Below, piece by piece: positions 17,478 through 26,146 of a DNA stretch of 64,000 bases. The position numbers were made by a program, and so were the translations under genes. This stretch comes from Niallia alba (lineage in GTDB: Bacteria > Bacillota > Bacilli > Bacillales > Cytobacillaceae), in the NCBI RefSeq assembly GCF_012933555.1, contig NZ_JABBPK010000001.1:846001-910000 (forward strand). The letters run 5' to 3'. A model generated the notes under the pieces. The model saw only the letters and a list, made by a program, of their open reading frames with translations, did no database searches and had not been told where the DNA came from. Each line of letters starts with the position of its first letter. Position 1 is the stretch's first letter.

Positions 17478-18323
17478 ATGACAGGATTTGAAGTTCCGGT
17501 TTTATCCGTAAAAAATCTTAATAAACAGTATGGTCCTGGCTGCTTACATTGTAAGGATAAATCAAGTGATTCATTAGGGAAAAACTATTGCCAGGTGTGT
17601 GGAACGGTTTATGCATGCCGTGATGTTTCCTTTGAGGTCTTTCCAGGTGAAGTGCTCGGGATTGTTGGCGAAAGTGGAAGCGGGAAGTCAACGTTAATGC
17701 AATGTCTTTATTTTGACCAAGAAGTGACAGCGGGCGGTGCATTTGTCAGTAGTTATGAAAATGGCGAGAAAAATCTTTTTCAAGAGTCCTCTCAACAGCA
17801 ACGTTATATCCGCAACCACATCATGGGAAAAGTTTATCAAAATCCGCTTTTAGGGTTAAGAATGAACTTCTCATCGATAGGCAACATCGCCGAAAAGCTG
17901 ATAGCAGCAGGAAGTAACCATGTTGGTGTGATGGAGGATAGAGGGACAGATCTTTTGAATAAAGTGAATATTCCCGTCCATCGCCGAAAAGAAGCGCCGA
18001 AAAATTTTTCTGGCGGCATGCAGCAACGTGTACAAATTGCAAAGGCTCTTTCCAATAATCCACCCATTCTGCTGTTAGATGAAGTGACGACAGGGCTTGA
18101 TCTTTCTGTCCAAGCAAGTGTTCTAGATTTGATTAAGGGCCTGCAGCGTGAACTAAGCATTAGCATTGTCCTCGTTTCACATGATTTAGGAGTGATTCGC
18201 ATGCTTGCAGATCGAACACTTGTAATGTTGGAGGGCAAAGTGATTGAAGAAGGATTAACAGATCAAATATTAGAAGATCCGCAACATCCATATACACAGC
18301 AATTGGTTCATTCTCTGCTTTAA
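17478..18323 (+). CDS. phnK: C-P lyase ATPase PhnK
   Basis: A 281-residue ABC-type ATPase that binds the PhnJ face of the core complex. Walker A is GESGSGKST, the signature is FSGGMQQRVQIAKAL and Walker B is ILLLDEVTTGLD. Compared with E. coli PhnK it has an insertion near the N-terminus with C22, C25, C38 and C41 (CX2CX12CX2C), a zinc-ribbon-like pattern. ATG follows the phnJ stop directly. It resembles dipeptide-transporter ATPases but has no permease partner here. Confidence 0.93.
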   Translation: MTGFEVPVLSVKNLNKQYGPGCLHCKDKSSDSLGKNYCQVCGTVYACRDVSFEVFPGEVLGIVGESGSGKSTLMQCLYFDQEVTAGGAFVSSYENGEKNLFQESSQQQRYIRNHIMGKVYQNPLLGLRMNFSSIGNIAEKLIAAGSNHVGVMEDRGTDLLNKVNIPVHRRKEAPKNFSGGMQQRVQIAKALSNNPPILLLDEVTTGLDLSVQASVLDLIKGLQRELSISIVLVSHDLGVIRMLADRTLVMLEGKVIEEGLTDQILEDPQHPYTQQLVHSLL

Positions 18324-18359
18324 AAGGTACCCAAATTATAAATTTTAGGGGGAAATACT

Positions 18360-19538
18360 TTGTACGTCATTACAAATGGAAGATTGATTACCGAAGATAC
18401 CGTTTTACACGGTTATGATCTTTTAATAGAAGAAGATAGAATCACAAAAATGGCACCAAAAGGCGAGATAAAGTTTGAAGAAGGAATGGAGATTATTAAT
18501 GCGGAAGGAGGCTATGTTTCACCGGGATTTATTGATATTCATTCTGATTATATTGAACATATGGCAGCACCAAGACCAACCTCATTAATGAATTTTGATT
18601 TGAGTTTAAGAGAAACGGAGAAACAGCTGATTGCTCACGGAATTACAACGATGTTTCATTCTCTCTCTCTTTTTAAAGAAACCGAATATGACTATAAGCC
18701 AATAAGAGAACCAGAGAATGTCCGGAAATTTATTGATTTGATTGGACAAAGTCATAGAAGGAAGCATCTAGTTCGTCACAGATTCCATGCTAGATTTGAA
18801 ATTGATAATGTAGAAGAAATCGATAATCTAAAAAATTATATAAGAGAAAATAAAGTTCATTTAGTTTCCTTTATGGACCATACACCAGGGCAAGGACAGT
18901 ATCGTCATTTAGAAGTTTATCGAAAAACGGTGAAAAGCTATAACAATATTAGCGATGCATCGATTGATGTATTGATTCGCAATCATCAAATGAAAGAAAA
19001 ATTATCTATAGAAGATATGAAGGAAATTGCTGCGTTAGCCCAAGAGTATCAGATTGCTATCGCCTCTCATGATGATGATACGCTTGAAAAATTGGAGCTT
19101 GTTCATAGCTTTGGTACGACTATTAGTGAATTTCCGATTACGTTAGAGGTTGCTAACAGGGCTAGAAATCTTGGGATGTTTACGACTGCTGGGGCGCCGA
19201 ATGTCCTTTTAGGAGGTTCTCACAGTGGGAACTTAGGGGCTGCTGAAGCAATCCAAAATCAAGCTATTGATATTTTGTGCAGCGACTATTATCCGGCAGC
19301 CATGCTTCATGCCATCTTTACTTTAGTGAATGAATACGATATGGATCTAGCAGATATGATGAAGCTAGTTACGCTTAACCCTGCTAAAGCGGTAAAAATG
19401 GATCATGAAATTGGTTCCATTCGTGAAGGAAAGAAAGCAGATATGCTCATTATTGAAAATATAAGTGATGACTTCCCAGTAATTACAGGTGTATTTGTCG
19501 ATGGGAAGCTTATTCAAAAAACAAACTATCGACTTTAA
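18360..19538 (+). CDS. phnM: Alpha-D-ribose 1-methylphosphonate 5-triphosphate diphosphatase PhnM
   Basis: A 392-residue amidohydrolase-fold enzyme that removes pyrophosphate from the ribosyl-phosphonate triphosphate before C-P cleavage. Metal ligands are in PGFIDIHSDYIEH, FMDHTPGQGQY and ASHDDDT. The start is TTG at 18360 after AGGGGGAAA. It lies between phnK and phnL, while in E. coli phnL precedes phnM. Confidence 0.93.
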   Translation: MYVITNGRLITEDTVLHGYDLLIEEDRITKMAPKGEIKFEEGMEIINAEGGYVSPGFIDIHSDYIEHMAAPRPTSLMNFDLSLRETEKQLIAHGITTMFHSLSLFKETEYDYKPIREPENVRKFIDLIGQSHRRKHLVRHRFHARFEIDNVEEIDNLKNYIRENKVHLVSFMDHTPGQGQYRHLEVYRKTVKSYNNISDASIDVLIRNHQMKEKLSIEDMKEIAALAQEYQIAIASHDDDTLEKLELVHSFGTTISEFPITLEVANRARNLGMFTTAGAPNVLLGGSHSGNLGAAEAIQNQAIDILCSDYYPAAMLHAIFTLVNEYDMDLADMMKLVTLNPAKAVKMDHEIGSIREGKKADMLIIENISDDFPVITGVFVDGKLIQKTNYRL

Positions 19539-19569
19539 CGAATAAGCAAATAAGAAAGCAGGTGAACAG

Positions 19570-20265
19570 ATGGAAAATCTTTTAGAAATTAAAGATTTAT
19601 CTAAATCGTTTGATCTCCATAATCTCGGTAAATATATTCGTGCAGTCAGTCATGTCAATATCGAATTAAAAGAGGGTGAATTTACTGGAATAACTGGCAA
19701 AAGCGGAAGTGGGAAGTCTACCATTTTAAAATGTATCTATGGAACATACCGAATTCAGAAAGGAAGCATTTGGTACGATTCTAAAAAATTCGGACCTATT
19801 AACTTAGCACAAGCTACAGAACGGCAAATGCTTTATTTAAGGAAACATGAAATTGGCTATGTATCACAATTTTTAAATGTAATGCCTAGAACGACAGCGA
19901 GACAATTAGTGCAGCAGGCAATTCTTGAAATGGGTAAAGATCAGAGCTTCGCAAAACAGGAGACAGAAATGATTCTTGCCCATTTTGAATTAGACAAGGA
20001 ATTATGGGACAGCTACCCAACCACCTTTTCTGGAGGGGAAAAGCTAAGGCTTAATATTGCACGAGCGATGGTGAAAAAACCTCGCTTGCTCCTACTAGAT
20101 GAGCCAACTGCAAGCCTTGACCATGACTCGAAAAGGAAGGTAAGGCTCTTAATAGAACAGCTCATGAAGGAAGGAACGACAATGGTTGGAATCTTCCATG
20201 ACTTAGAGTTTATGAATCATTTATGTAATCGAGAATATAACATGCAAAATGGCGTCTTCTCCTAA
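19570..20265 (+). CDS. phnL: C-P lyase ATPase PhnL
   Basis: A 231-residue ABC ATPase. Walker A GKSGSGKST, signature FSGGEKLRLNIARAMV and Walker B LLLLDEPTASLD are intact, and SFDLHNLGKYIRAV near the start is typical of PhnL. PhnL is needed for methylphosphonate transfer to ribose together with PhnGHI, and can dock on PhnK. ATG follows GCAGGTG. Confidence 0.92.
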   Translation: MENLLEIKDLSKSFDLHNLGKYIRAVSHVNIELKEGEFTGITGKSGSGKSTILKCIYGTYRIQKGSIWYDSKKFGPINLAQATERQMLYLRKHEIGYVSQFLNVMPRTTARQLVQQAILEMGKDQSFAKQETEMILAHFELDKELWDSYPTTFSGGEKLRLNIARAMVKKPRLLLLDEPTASLDHDSKRKVRLLIEQLMKEGTTMVGIFHDLEFMNHLCNREYNMQNGVFS

Positions 20266-20391
20266 TTTACCTTTTTAACGAAAGCTTAAAGAATATTAAT
20301 AATTCATAATATTGGGTTAATAATAGATTGATAATTAATAGATATAGTAAACGAAGGTAAATAATTTTAAAAGGTGAGGAGATTCATACTA

Positions 20392-21429
20392 ATGAAGAGA
20401 TCTTTATTATTTTTGTTATCTTTACTTATGTTATTTGTTGCTGGATGTTCGTCTTCTAGTTCAGGAGGCGCATCAGGTGATAAAGATACACTTACAATTG
20501 CCTGGCTCCCTAATGAATCAGGGGCTGATCTTACAGAAGCACGTGATGAAATTGGAAAAATTATTGAAGAAAAGACCGGGAAAAAAGTAAAGCATCAAAC
20601 AACAACGGATTATATCGTTGCAATCGAAGCAGTTGCAAATGGAAATGCCGACATGGCGTTCTTAGGTGCACAAGGTTACATAGAAGCACATAACAAAAAC
20701 GATAAAGTACTCCCACTTGTTGTACCAACTGGTGCTTCAGGGACTTTAGATGATGCTGTATACTACAGCTGGTTAGCAGCTGAAAAGGATAATGCGGATC
20801 AATATAAAGAAGGCGATGGATTTGCAATTGACAATATTCAAGGGAAGAAATTTTCATTTGTATCCAATAGTTCAACGTCAGGATTTAAAGTTCCTTCCAC
20901 AGGTATTGTTGATTATTTCAGTGAAAAAGCTGAATTCAAAGATTTAACGGCAGAAGATTTACTTGAAGGCGGAGACGGTAATTTCTTTAGTGAAGTACTA
21001 TACGGTGGTTCTCACCAAGGTTCGGCAGTTAATCTATTATCAGGGAAAGCAGACGTAGCAGCATTCTGTGATACATGCGTAAATAATTATGTGGAATTAG
21101 AAGATGGAGAAGAGAACAGACCAGGTGCGATTTATAAAGTTAAAACAGATGCTGCTGAGCCTTTTAATACTGTTACAGGGAAAGAATTTCAACTTATTTC
21201 CGTTACACCAGTATTGAATGCGCCATTTGTCGTAAACACAGACAATATTAGTGAAGATCTTCAAGCACAGCTTCTAGAAGTTATGACCTCAGATGAGATT
21301 ACAAACAACGAAAAAGTTTTTGTTCCGGAAGACTCTGAGTTCTCAGGATTATTTAAGAAAACGGCGGACGAGCGTTTAGTTGAAGTAAAAGATGAATGGT
21401 TTAATCCGATTCGCGAGCTTTCAAAATAA
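20392..21429 (+). CDS. phnD: Phosphonate ABC transporter, substrate-binding lipoprotein PhnD
   Basis: A 345-residue lipoprotein that captures phosphonates outside the membrane. The signal peptide ends in the lipobox VAGC, followed by a serine-rich linker. The PhnD domain starts with LTIAWLPNESG and includes ANGNADMAFLGAQGYIEAH and SGKADVAAFCDTC. ATG 20392 has GTGAGGAG upstream; the frame also opens at 20374. A 126-bp AT-rich gap separates it from phnL and may hold its own promoter, but I see no clear one. Confidence 0.93.
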   Translation: MKRSLLFLLSLLMLFVAGCSSSSSGGASGDKDTLTIAWLPNESGADLTEARDEIGKIIEEKTGKKVKHQTTTDYIVAIEAVANGNADMAFLGAQGYIEAHNKNDKVLPLVVPTGASGTLDDAVYYSWLAAEKDNADQYKEGDGFAIDNIQGKKFSFVSNSSTSGFKVPSTGIVDYFSEKAEFKDLTAEDLLEGGDGNFFSEVLYGGSHQGSAVNLLSGKADVAAFCDTCVNNYVELEDGEENRPGAIYKVKTDAAEPFNTVTGKEFQLISVTPVLNAPFVVNTDNISEDLQAQLLEVMTSDEITNNEKVFVPEDSEFSGLFKKTADERLVEVKDEWFNPIRELSK

Positions 21430-21452
21430 ATGGATATAAGGAGAGTTAATCG

Positions 21453-22241
21453 ATGACAACCTTACTAGAAATCAATCATGTGTCCAAGCAATTTGGAAAT
21501 GATACAAAGGCGTTATCAGATATTAGCTTCTCTGTAAACGAAGGGGAGTTTGTTTCAATCATCGGTCCATCTGGAGCGGGGAAATCAACTCTCCTTCGCT
21601 GTATCAATCGAATGATTGATGCATCAAACGGAGAGATTATCTTTGATAACAGCAACGTCCTAAATTTAAAAAAGAAGCAATTAAAAATGGTTCGTACCAA
21701 AATTGGGATGATCTTTCAACACTATAATTTAGTGAATCGTTTGAGTGTAATCGAGAACACCTTGCATGGAAATCTAGGCAAAAAATCAACACTTGCCGGA
21801 GTCTTAGGTCTTTATAGTCAAGAAGAGAAGGAACAAGCGGTGGAGATTTTATCCGTGCTAGGGCTACAAGAACATATGTATAAGCGAGCGGATCAATTAA
21901 GTGGAGGACAAAAGCAGCGTGTTGGTATTGCACGCGCCCTTATTCAGAATCCGCGAATGATGCTATGTGATGAGCCAATTGCCTCACTTGATCCCAACTC
22001 CGCTAAGGTCATTATGGATCATCTTCAGAATATTTCATCGAAAATGGGCATTACCGTATTAGTCAACCTCCACCAAGTGGACGTAGCACTAAAATACTCT
22101 GATAAAATCATTGGGATTAACAGTGGCCAAGTCGTGTATAACGGCTCTCCAAACAATATCACCAAAGAGGATATTCAACGTATATACGGTTCGGAAGCGG
22201 AAGATCTCATTTTTGATGTAGGTGGCATCTATGCAAGCTGA
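21453..22241 (+). CDS. phnC: Phosphonate ABC transporter, ATP-binding protein PhnC
   Basis: A 262-residue ATPase energising phosphonate uptake. Walker A GPSGAGKST, signature LSGGQKQRVGIARAL and Walker B MMLCDEPIASLDP are intact. ATG follows AAGGAGAG. Its end overlaps the start of the first phnE by 11 bp. Confidence 0.95.
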   Translation: MTTLLEINHVSKQFGNDTKALSDISFSVNEGEFVSIIGPSGAGKSTLLRCINRMIDASNGEIIFDNSNVLNLKKKQLKMVRTKIGMIFQHYNLVNRLSVIENTLHGNLGKKSTLAGVLGLYSQEEKEQAVEILSVLGLQEHMYKRADQLSGGQKQRVGIARALIQNPRMMLCDEPIASLDPNSAKVIMDHLQNISSKMGITVLVNLHQVDVALKYSDKIIGINSGQVVYNGSPNNITKEDIQRIYGSEAEDLIFDVGGIYAS

Positions 22242-23016
22242 TTTCTTTGCAAAAAAGAGAAAAAGTTCCCTTCGTTTTTTTGTTGTTTTAGCTGCTATTA
22301 CAATATGTGCCATTATCATGACAGAATACAATGTAGTCAAAGGTTTTGAGTCTCTCCCACGGGCTGTTACATGGGCTTTGGGGAATTTTTATCCAACACA
22401 GGAGTCTTTAGTAAAGCTTCCTAATATATTAAAAAGCTTGGTGGAAACCTTATTAGTTTCCATTGCGGCAACGACCATTGGAGCAGTATTTGCAATATTG
22501 TTTGCCATTATGGGTTCCAATACGACGAAAATCAATGGCTTCTTTGGAAGTATTAGTCGTGGCATTGCAACGATTTTTCGAAATATTGATGTCGCTGCCT
22601 GGGCAATGATTCTCCTTTTTTCTTTTGGACAAAGTTCCTTAACAGGCTATTTTGCGTTGTTTTTCGGTTCATTTGGATTTTTAACAAGAGCTTTCGTAGA
22701 GACGATAGATGAAGTAAGTGAAGGATCGGTCGAGGCACTAAGAGCAACAGGCGCTAACTATTTTTCAATCATTTTTCAATCTGTAATTCCGTCTAGTCTT
22801 CCCCAAATGATTAGCTGGGTACTCTTTATGATTGAAACAAATATCCGCAGTGCCACATTAATAGGTTTGCTTACTGGATCGGGAATTGGCTTTACATTTA
22901 ATCTCTATTATAAAAGCTTAAACTACGATATTGCTTCACTAGTAGTTATTACAATTGTTGTCTCTATTCTTTTAATAGAATCTATATCTAACTATGTAAG
23001 GAGGGTGATTCTATAA
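22231..23016 (+). CDS. phnE: Phosphonate ABC transporter permease PhnE, first copy
   Basis: A 261-residue permease with six hydrophobic segments. The ATPase-coupling loop is SEGSVEALRATGANYFSIIFQSVIPSSLPQMI. I prefer ATG 22231; a GTG at 22222 is also in frame. Its stop overlaps the next start (TAATG). Confidence 0.92.
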   Translation: MQADFFAKKRKSSLRFFVVLAAITICAIIMTEYNVVKGFESLPRAVTWALGNFYPTQESLVKLPNILKSLVETLLVSIAATTIGAVFAILFAIMGSNTTKINGFFGSISRGIATIFRNIDVAAWAMILLFSFGQSSLTGYFALFFGSFGFLTRAFVETIDEVSEGSVEALRATGANYFSIIFQSVIPSSLPQMISWVLFMIETNIRSATLIGLLTGSGIGFTFNLYYKSLNYDIASLVVITIVVSILLIESISNYVRRVIL

Positions 23017-23876
23017 TGGTAGTTAATAAGCAAGTGGCTGTAGAAGAACAGCTAGATAAGCAAGAACCATCAAAACGCATAAAAATTAAAACGTTAACGA
23101 AATCAACCGTTATGATCAGAATCACTCTTTTAGCATTAGCGATTCTCACGATTTATGCTTTTTATAGCTTTGACTATAAAGAGATTGATTTTGGAGAAGC
23201 AATGTTCGCGACCTTTGCAAACTTAAAAGCTATGTTTTTTGAAGCACATTTTCAGCATTTTACATTTACGCATGCTCTTTACCAAGTTTTAGTAACGTTA
23301 GGTCTTGCTTTTTTAACCACGATATTTGGTGCAATTATTGCGGTCGTCTTAGGTTTATTAGCAGCGGAAAACTTAACATCGAAACGAGTGTCTGTCATTA
23401 TTAAAGGAATGGTTGCTTTTATAAGAGCGGTGCCGACCGTTTTATGGGTGTTGATTTTTGCTGTCGCAGCAGGTCTTGGTAGTGTTGCCGCTGTTATTGG
23501 GATGACGTTTCATTCTGTCAGTTATTTAGTGAAGGCCTACTCTGAGTCTTTTGAGGAACTAGATAATGGTGTGATTGAAGCACTTCAAGCAAGTGGAGCA
23601 AACTTTTGGCAAATCATTTTTCAGGCGGTTATTCCATCTTCCCTCACCTATATGATTTCTTGGACATTTTTACGCTTCGAAATTAACTTCGCTGTCGCTG
23701 TTGCGATGGGAGCAGCTGCCGGTGCAGGCGGAATCGGCTTTGATATGTTCATGGCAAGCAATTTCTATTTAGATATTAGAGAAATTGGAACCATTACTTT
23801 CTTTATTTTAGCAGTAGCCATTCTCCTTGAAGTCTTTGCGACAAGGTTAAAAAGGAAACTTCGAGTAAAAGGATGA
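23016..23876 (+). CDS. phnE: Phosphonate ABC transporter permease PhnE, second copy
   Basis: A 286-residue permease with six hydrophobic segments and the coupling loop DNGVIEALQASGANFWQIIFQAVIPSSLTYMI. It has an N-terminal polar extension of about 30 residues absent from the first copy. The two permeases are clearly related but diverged and probably form a heterodimeric channel. Confidence 0.92.
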   Translation: MVVNKQVAVEEQLDKQEPSKRIKIKTLTKSTVMIRITLLALAILTIYAFYSFDYKEIDFGEAMFATFANLKAMFFEAHFQHFTFTHALYQVLVTLGLAFLTTIFGAIIAVVLGLLAAENLTSKRVSVIIKGMVAFIRAVPTVLWVLIFAVAAGLGSVAAVIGMTFHSVSYLVKAYSESFEELDNGVIEALQASGANFWQIIFQAVIPSSLTYMISWTFLRFEINFAVAVAMGAAAGAGGIGFDMFMASNFYLDIREIGTITFFILAVAILLEVFATRLKRKLRVKG

Positions 23877-23898
23877 TTTAAATAGAATTTGGGTGCAG

Positions 23899-23929
23899 CA
23901 CTCATCCCTTAAAAGGGAGGGTGTTTTTT
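23899..23929 (+). terminator. Terminator of the phn operon
   Basis: An imperfect stem, CACTCATCCCTT against AGGGAGGGTG, followed by TTTTTT. Confidence 0.75.
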
Positions 23930-24076
23930 GTTATCTTTTAGGTGGGAATATTTTCTGTAGTTAGCGGATGAGAAGAACTGGATATTTTAGCGCAGAAGCT
24001 ATAGTATATGAAGAAGGCAGACTGAGGAAAAATAGAAGTAGTATTTTTAATAGAGAGAAAATAGGAGTTAATATAA

Positions 24077-25474
24077 ATGAAAGATAAACAGCAAAATACG
24101 ATCGCGAAGTTGAAGGTTGGGCAAACCTTTCCATTGACGATAAAGCGTTTAGGGATAAATGGAGAGGGCGTCGGTTATTTTAAAAGACAGGTTGTTTTTG
24201 TACCAGGTGCTCTTCCTGGAGAAGAAGTGGTAGTGGAAGCAACTAAGGTTCAGCCTAAGTTTTCGGAAGGAAAGGTAAAGAAGATAAGAAAATCCTCTCC
24301 TTTTCGTGTACAAGCACCATGCCCTATTTATGAACAATGCGGGGGATGCCAGCTTCAGCATTTAGCCTATGATCAGCAATTACAGGAAAAAAGAGATATT
24401 GTTATCCAATCATTAGAACGCCATACAAAGCTGAAAGTCGATAAATTGGATATTCGTCCAACTATAGGTATGGAAGATCCATGGAATTATCGCAATAAAA
24501 GCCAGTTTCAAGTGGGACAGCAAAAAAGTGGTGCAATTATTGCAGGTCTATACGGACTTGATTCCCACCGCCTCATTCCTATCCAAAATTGTATGGTGCA
24601 GCATCCGTTAACGAACAAGGTATCAGAAGAGGTTCGAAAAATCTTAGAAGAATTCCAAATCCCAATCTATGACGAACGTAAACAAAAAGGGATCGTCCGT
24701 ACGATTGTAACTAGAGCAGGATTTAATTCAGGCGAAGTTCAAGTCGTGCTTATCACTACCCAAAAAGAAATGCCAAGAAAAAAACTAGTGATGGCAGAAA
24801 TCCAAAAAAGATTACCAGAAGTGAAATCATTAGTCCAAAACATAAACGGCAACAAAACGTCTCTTATTTTTGGAGAAAAAACAATCCACTTAAGTGGGGA
24901 AGAAGTTATCCAAGAAACATTAGGAGATTTAAACTTCGAGCTGTCTGCAAGAGCGTTCTTCCAATTGAATCCTGTGCAAACAGTAAAGCTGTATGATGAA
25001 GTGAAAAAAGCAGCTGCTTTAACAGGAAAAGAAAAAATAGCTGATGCATACTGTGGGGTTGGAACAATTGGCTTATGGCTAGCAGATGGAGCAAACGAAG
25101 TACGAGGCATGGATACCATCGAAGCAGCGATCACAGATGCGCAAAAAAATGCAGATAGACACGGTATCAAAAATGCAACCTATGTAGCAGGAACTGCGGA
25201 ACATTGGCTGCCACAGTGGGTAGAAGAAGGCTGGCGTCCAGATGTAGTTGTAGTCGATCCGCCGCGAACAGGTTGTGATCGTAAATTATTAGACGCGATT
25301 AAAAAGGTTAAACCGAAGAAGTTTGTGTATGTCTCTTGTAATCCCTCCACATTAGCAAAGGATATTGATTATTTGTCTAAGGATTATAAAGTGGAGTATT
25401 TACAGCCAGTGGATATGTTTCCGCATACGGCGCATGTTGAGTGTGTTGTCTTGATGTCAAGGGTGGAGAAATAG
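24077..25474 (+). CDS. 23S rRNA (uracil-5-)-methyltransferase, RlmCD/TrmA family (YfjO-like)
   Basis: A 465-residue SAM-dependent RNA m5U methyltransferase. An N-terminal TRAM domain ([26 protein letters not shown]) is followed by a [4Fe-4S] motif, [10 protein letters not shown], and the catalytic domain with [27 protein letters not shown] and the nucleophile in [12 protein letters not shown]. It matches the family of B. subtilis YefA (RlmCD) and YfjO; the gene order favours YfjO, whose exact target is not established. Its 3' end is the left edge of the prophage, so the last few codons may be phage-supplied. Confidence 0.9.
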   Translation: MKDKQQNTIAKLKVGQTFPLTIKRLGINGEGVGYFKRQVVFVPGALPGEEVVVEATKVQPKFSEGKVKKIRKSSPFRVQAPCPIYEQCGGCQLQHLAYDQQLQEKRDIVIQSLERHTKLKVDKLDIRPTIGMEDPWNYRNKSQFQVGQQKSGAIIAGLYGLDSHRLIPIQNCMVQHPLTNKVSEEVRKILEEFQIPIYDERKQKGIVRTIVTRAGFNSGEVQVVLITTQKEMPRKKLVMAEIQKRLPEVKSLVQNINGNKTSLIFGEKTIHLSGEEVIQETLGDLNFELSARAFFQLNPVQTVKLYDEVKKAAALTGKEKIADAYCGVGTIGLWLADGANEVRGMDTIEAAITDAQKNADRHGIKNATYVAGTAEHWLPQWVEEGWRPDVVVVDPPRTGCDRKLLDAIKKVKPKKFVYVSCNPSTLAKDIDYLSKDYKVEYLQPVDMFPHTAHVECVVLMSRVEK

Positions 25475-25500
25475 GGGCTACTCAAACGCTGATAAATAAA

Positions 25501-25576
25501 GGATTTCCAAGGTTGGAAGGTTTTCTGCCTGATGTCTGGCAGTGCCTTTCAATCTTGAAAATCCTTGTTTTTGTTT
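25501..25576 (+). terminator. Long hairpin at the chromosome-prophage junction
   Basis: Arm 25501-25520 and arm 25545-25564 pair over 20 positions with two G-U pairs and one mismatch. They enclose a second hairpin, CTGCC/GGCAG, and TTGTTTTTGTTT follows. It would terminate the methyltransferase transcript, and may also be part of the attachment region. Confidence 0.6.
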
Positions 25577-25610
25577 ATTTGGGAAACATGTCGACCGTAA
25601 AAATGTGTGT

Positions 25611-25654
25611 AGGGTTGTGGAGACAGATTAGATGACTTCATAGGGTTGTGGAGA
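25611..25654. repeat. Two direct repeats AGGGTTGTGGAGA
   Basis: Identical 13-mers at 25611-25623 and 25642-25654, 31 bp apart, just inside the prophage. They could be recombinase arm sites. There is no other evidence. Confidence 0.4.
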
Positions 25655-25734
25655 TAGGATAGATAACAGATAGATTAAAATATCTGAATTGATTTATATA
25701 GTTTTTAGAAAAGGCTTTACATTTATTAATATAG

Positions 25735-25797
25735 TGCTGCGCTTACGCAGCGTAAACTATAAAGTTGCTTGACTTATTGCAGCGAGTATGTTATTCT
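25735..25797 (+). promoter_or_regulatory. Palindromic operator and promoter of the XRE-methyltransferase pair
   Basis: TTGACT at 25769-25774, a 17-base spacer and TATTCT at 25792-25797 (with TGT before it) make a plausible promoter. Upstream lies GCTGCGCTTACGCAGC, a palindrome with 6-bp arms, and a further GCAGCG half-site sits in the spacer. Such placement fits binding by the XRE protein encoded next, as for restriction-modification control proteins. Confidence 0.5.
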
Positions 25798-25814
25798 TTC
25801 ATAGAGGTGATAGT

Positions 25815-26144
25815 ATGTCTGAATTAGGCAATCGATTGAAAGAAAGTCGCAACAAAAGTGGTTTAAGCCTAAAAGAGGTATATGAAAAAACCGGTATAAC
25901 AGATTCAAGACTTAGCAAAATTGAGAGAGGACAGATAGATTGTACTCCTGATGATTTAAAAAGACTTGCACATTTATATAACATTCAAATTATACCTCTT
26001 TATGAGTTGGCTGGTTACCTGACTAAAGAGGATATTGTAGAATATCAATTTGTGTTTCAAGGTGTTTCTTCTCTTGATGAAGAGGAAATGCAACACATTC
26101 AATCGCAAATCGATTTTCTTAACAAAAAAAGGAAGGTTGATTAG
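25815..26144 (+). CDS. XRE-family regulator, control-protein-like
   Basis: A 109-residue protein with an N-terminal helix-turn-helix (LGNRLKESRNKSGLSLKEVYEKTGITDSRLSKIERG) and an acidic C-terminal part. It lies two bases before the start of a C5 methyltransferase gene, as controller proteins often do. ATG 25815 has GAGGTGAT upstream. If the promoter above is correct, the leader is only about ten bases. Confidence 0.8.
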   Translation: MSELGNRLKESRNKSGLSLKEVYEKTGITDSRLSKIERGQIDCTPDDLKRLAHLYNIQIIPLYELAGYLTKEDIVEYQFVFQGVSSLDEEEMQHIQSQIDFLNKKRKVD

Positions 26145-26146
26145 AT

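Noticed and set aside
25441-25635. Plus-strand frame of 64 codons at the prophage junction
   Set aside because: It begins inside the methyltransferase gene and runs through the long hairpin; no start site and no family resemblance.
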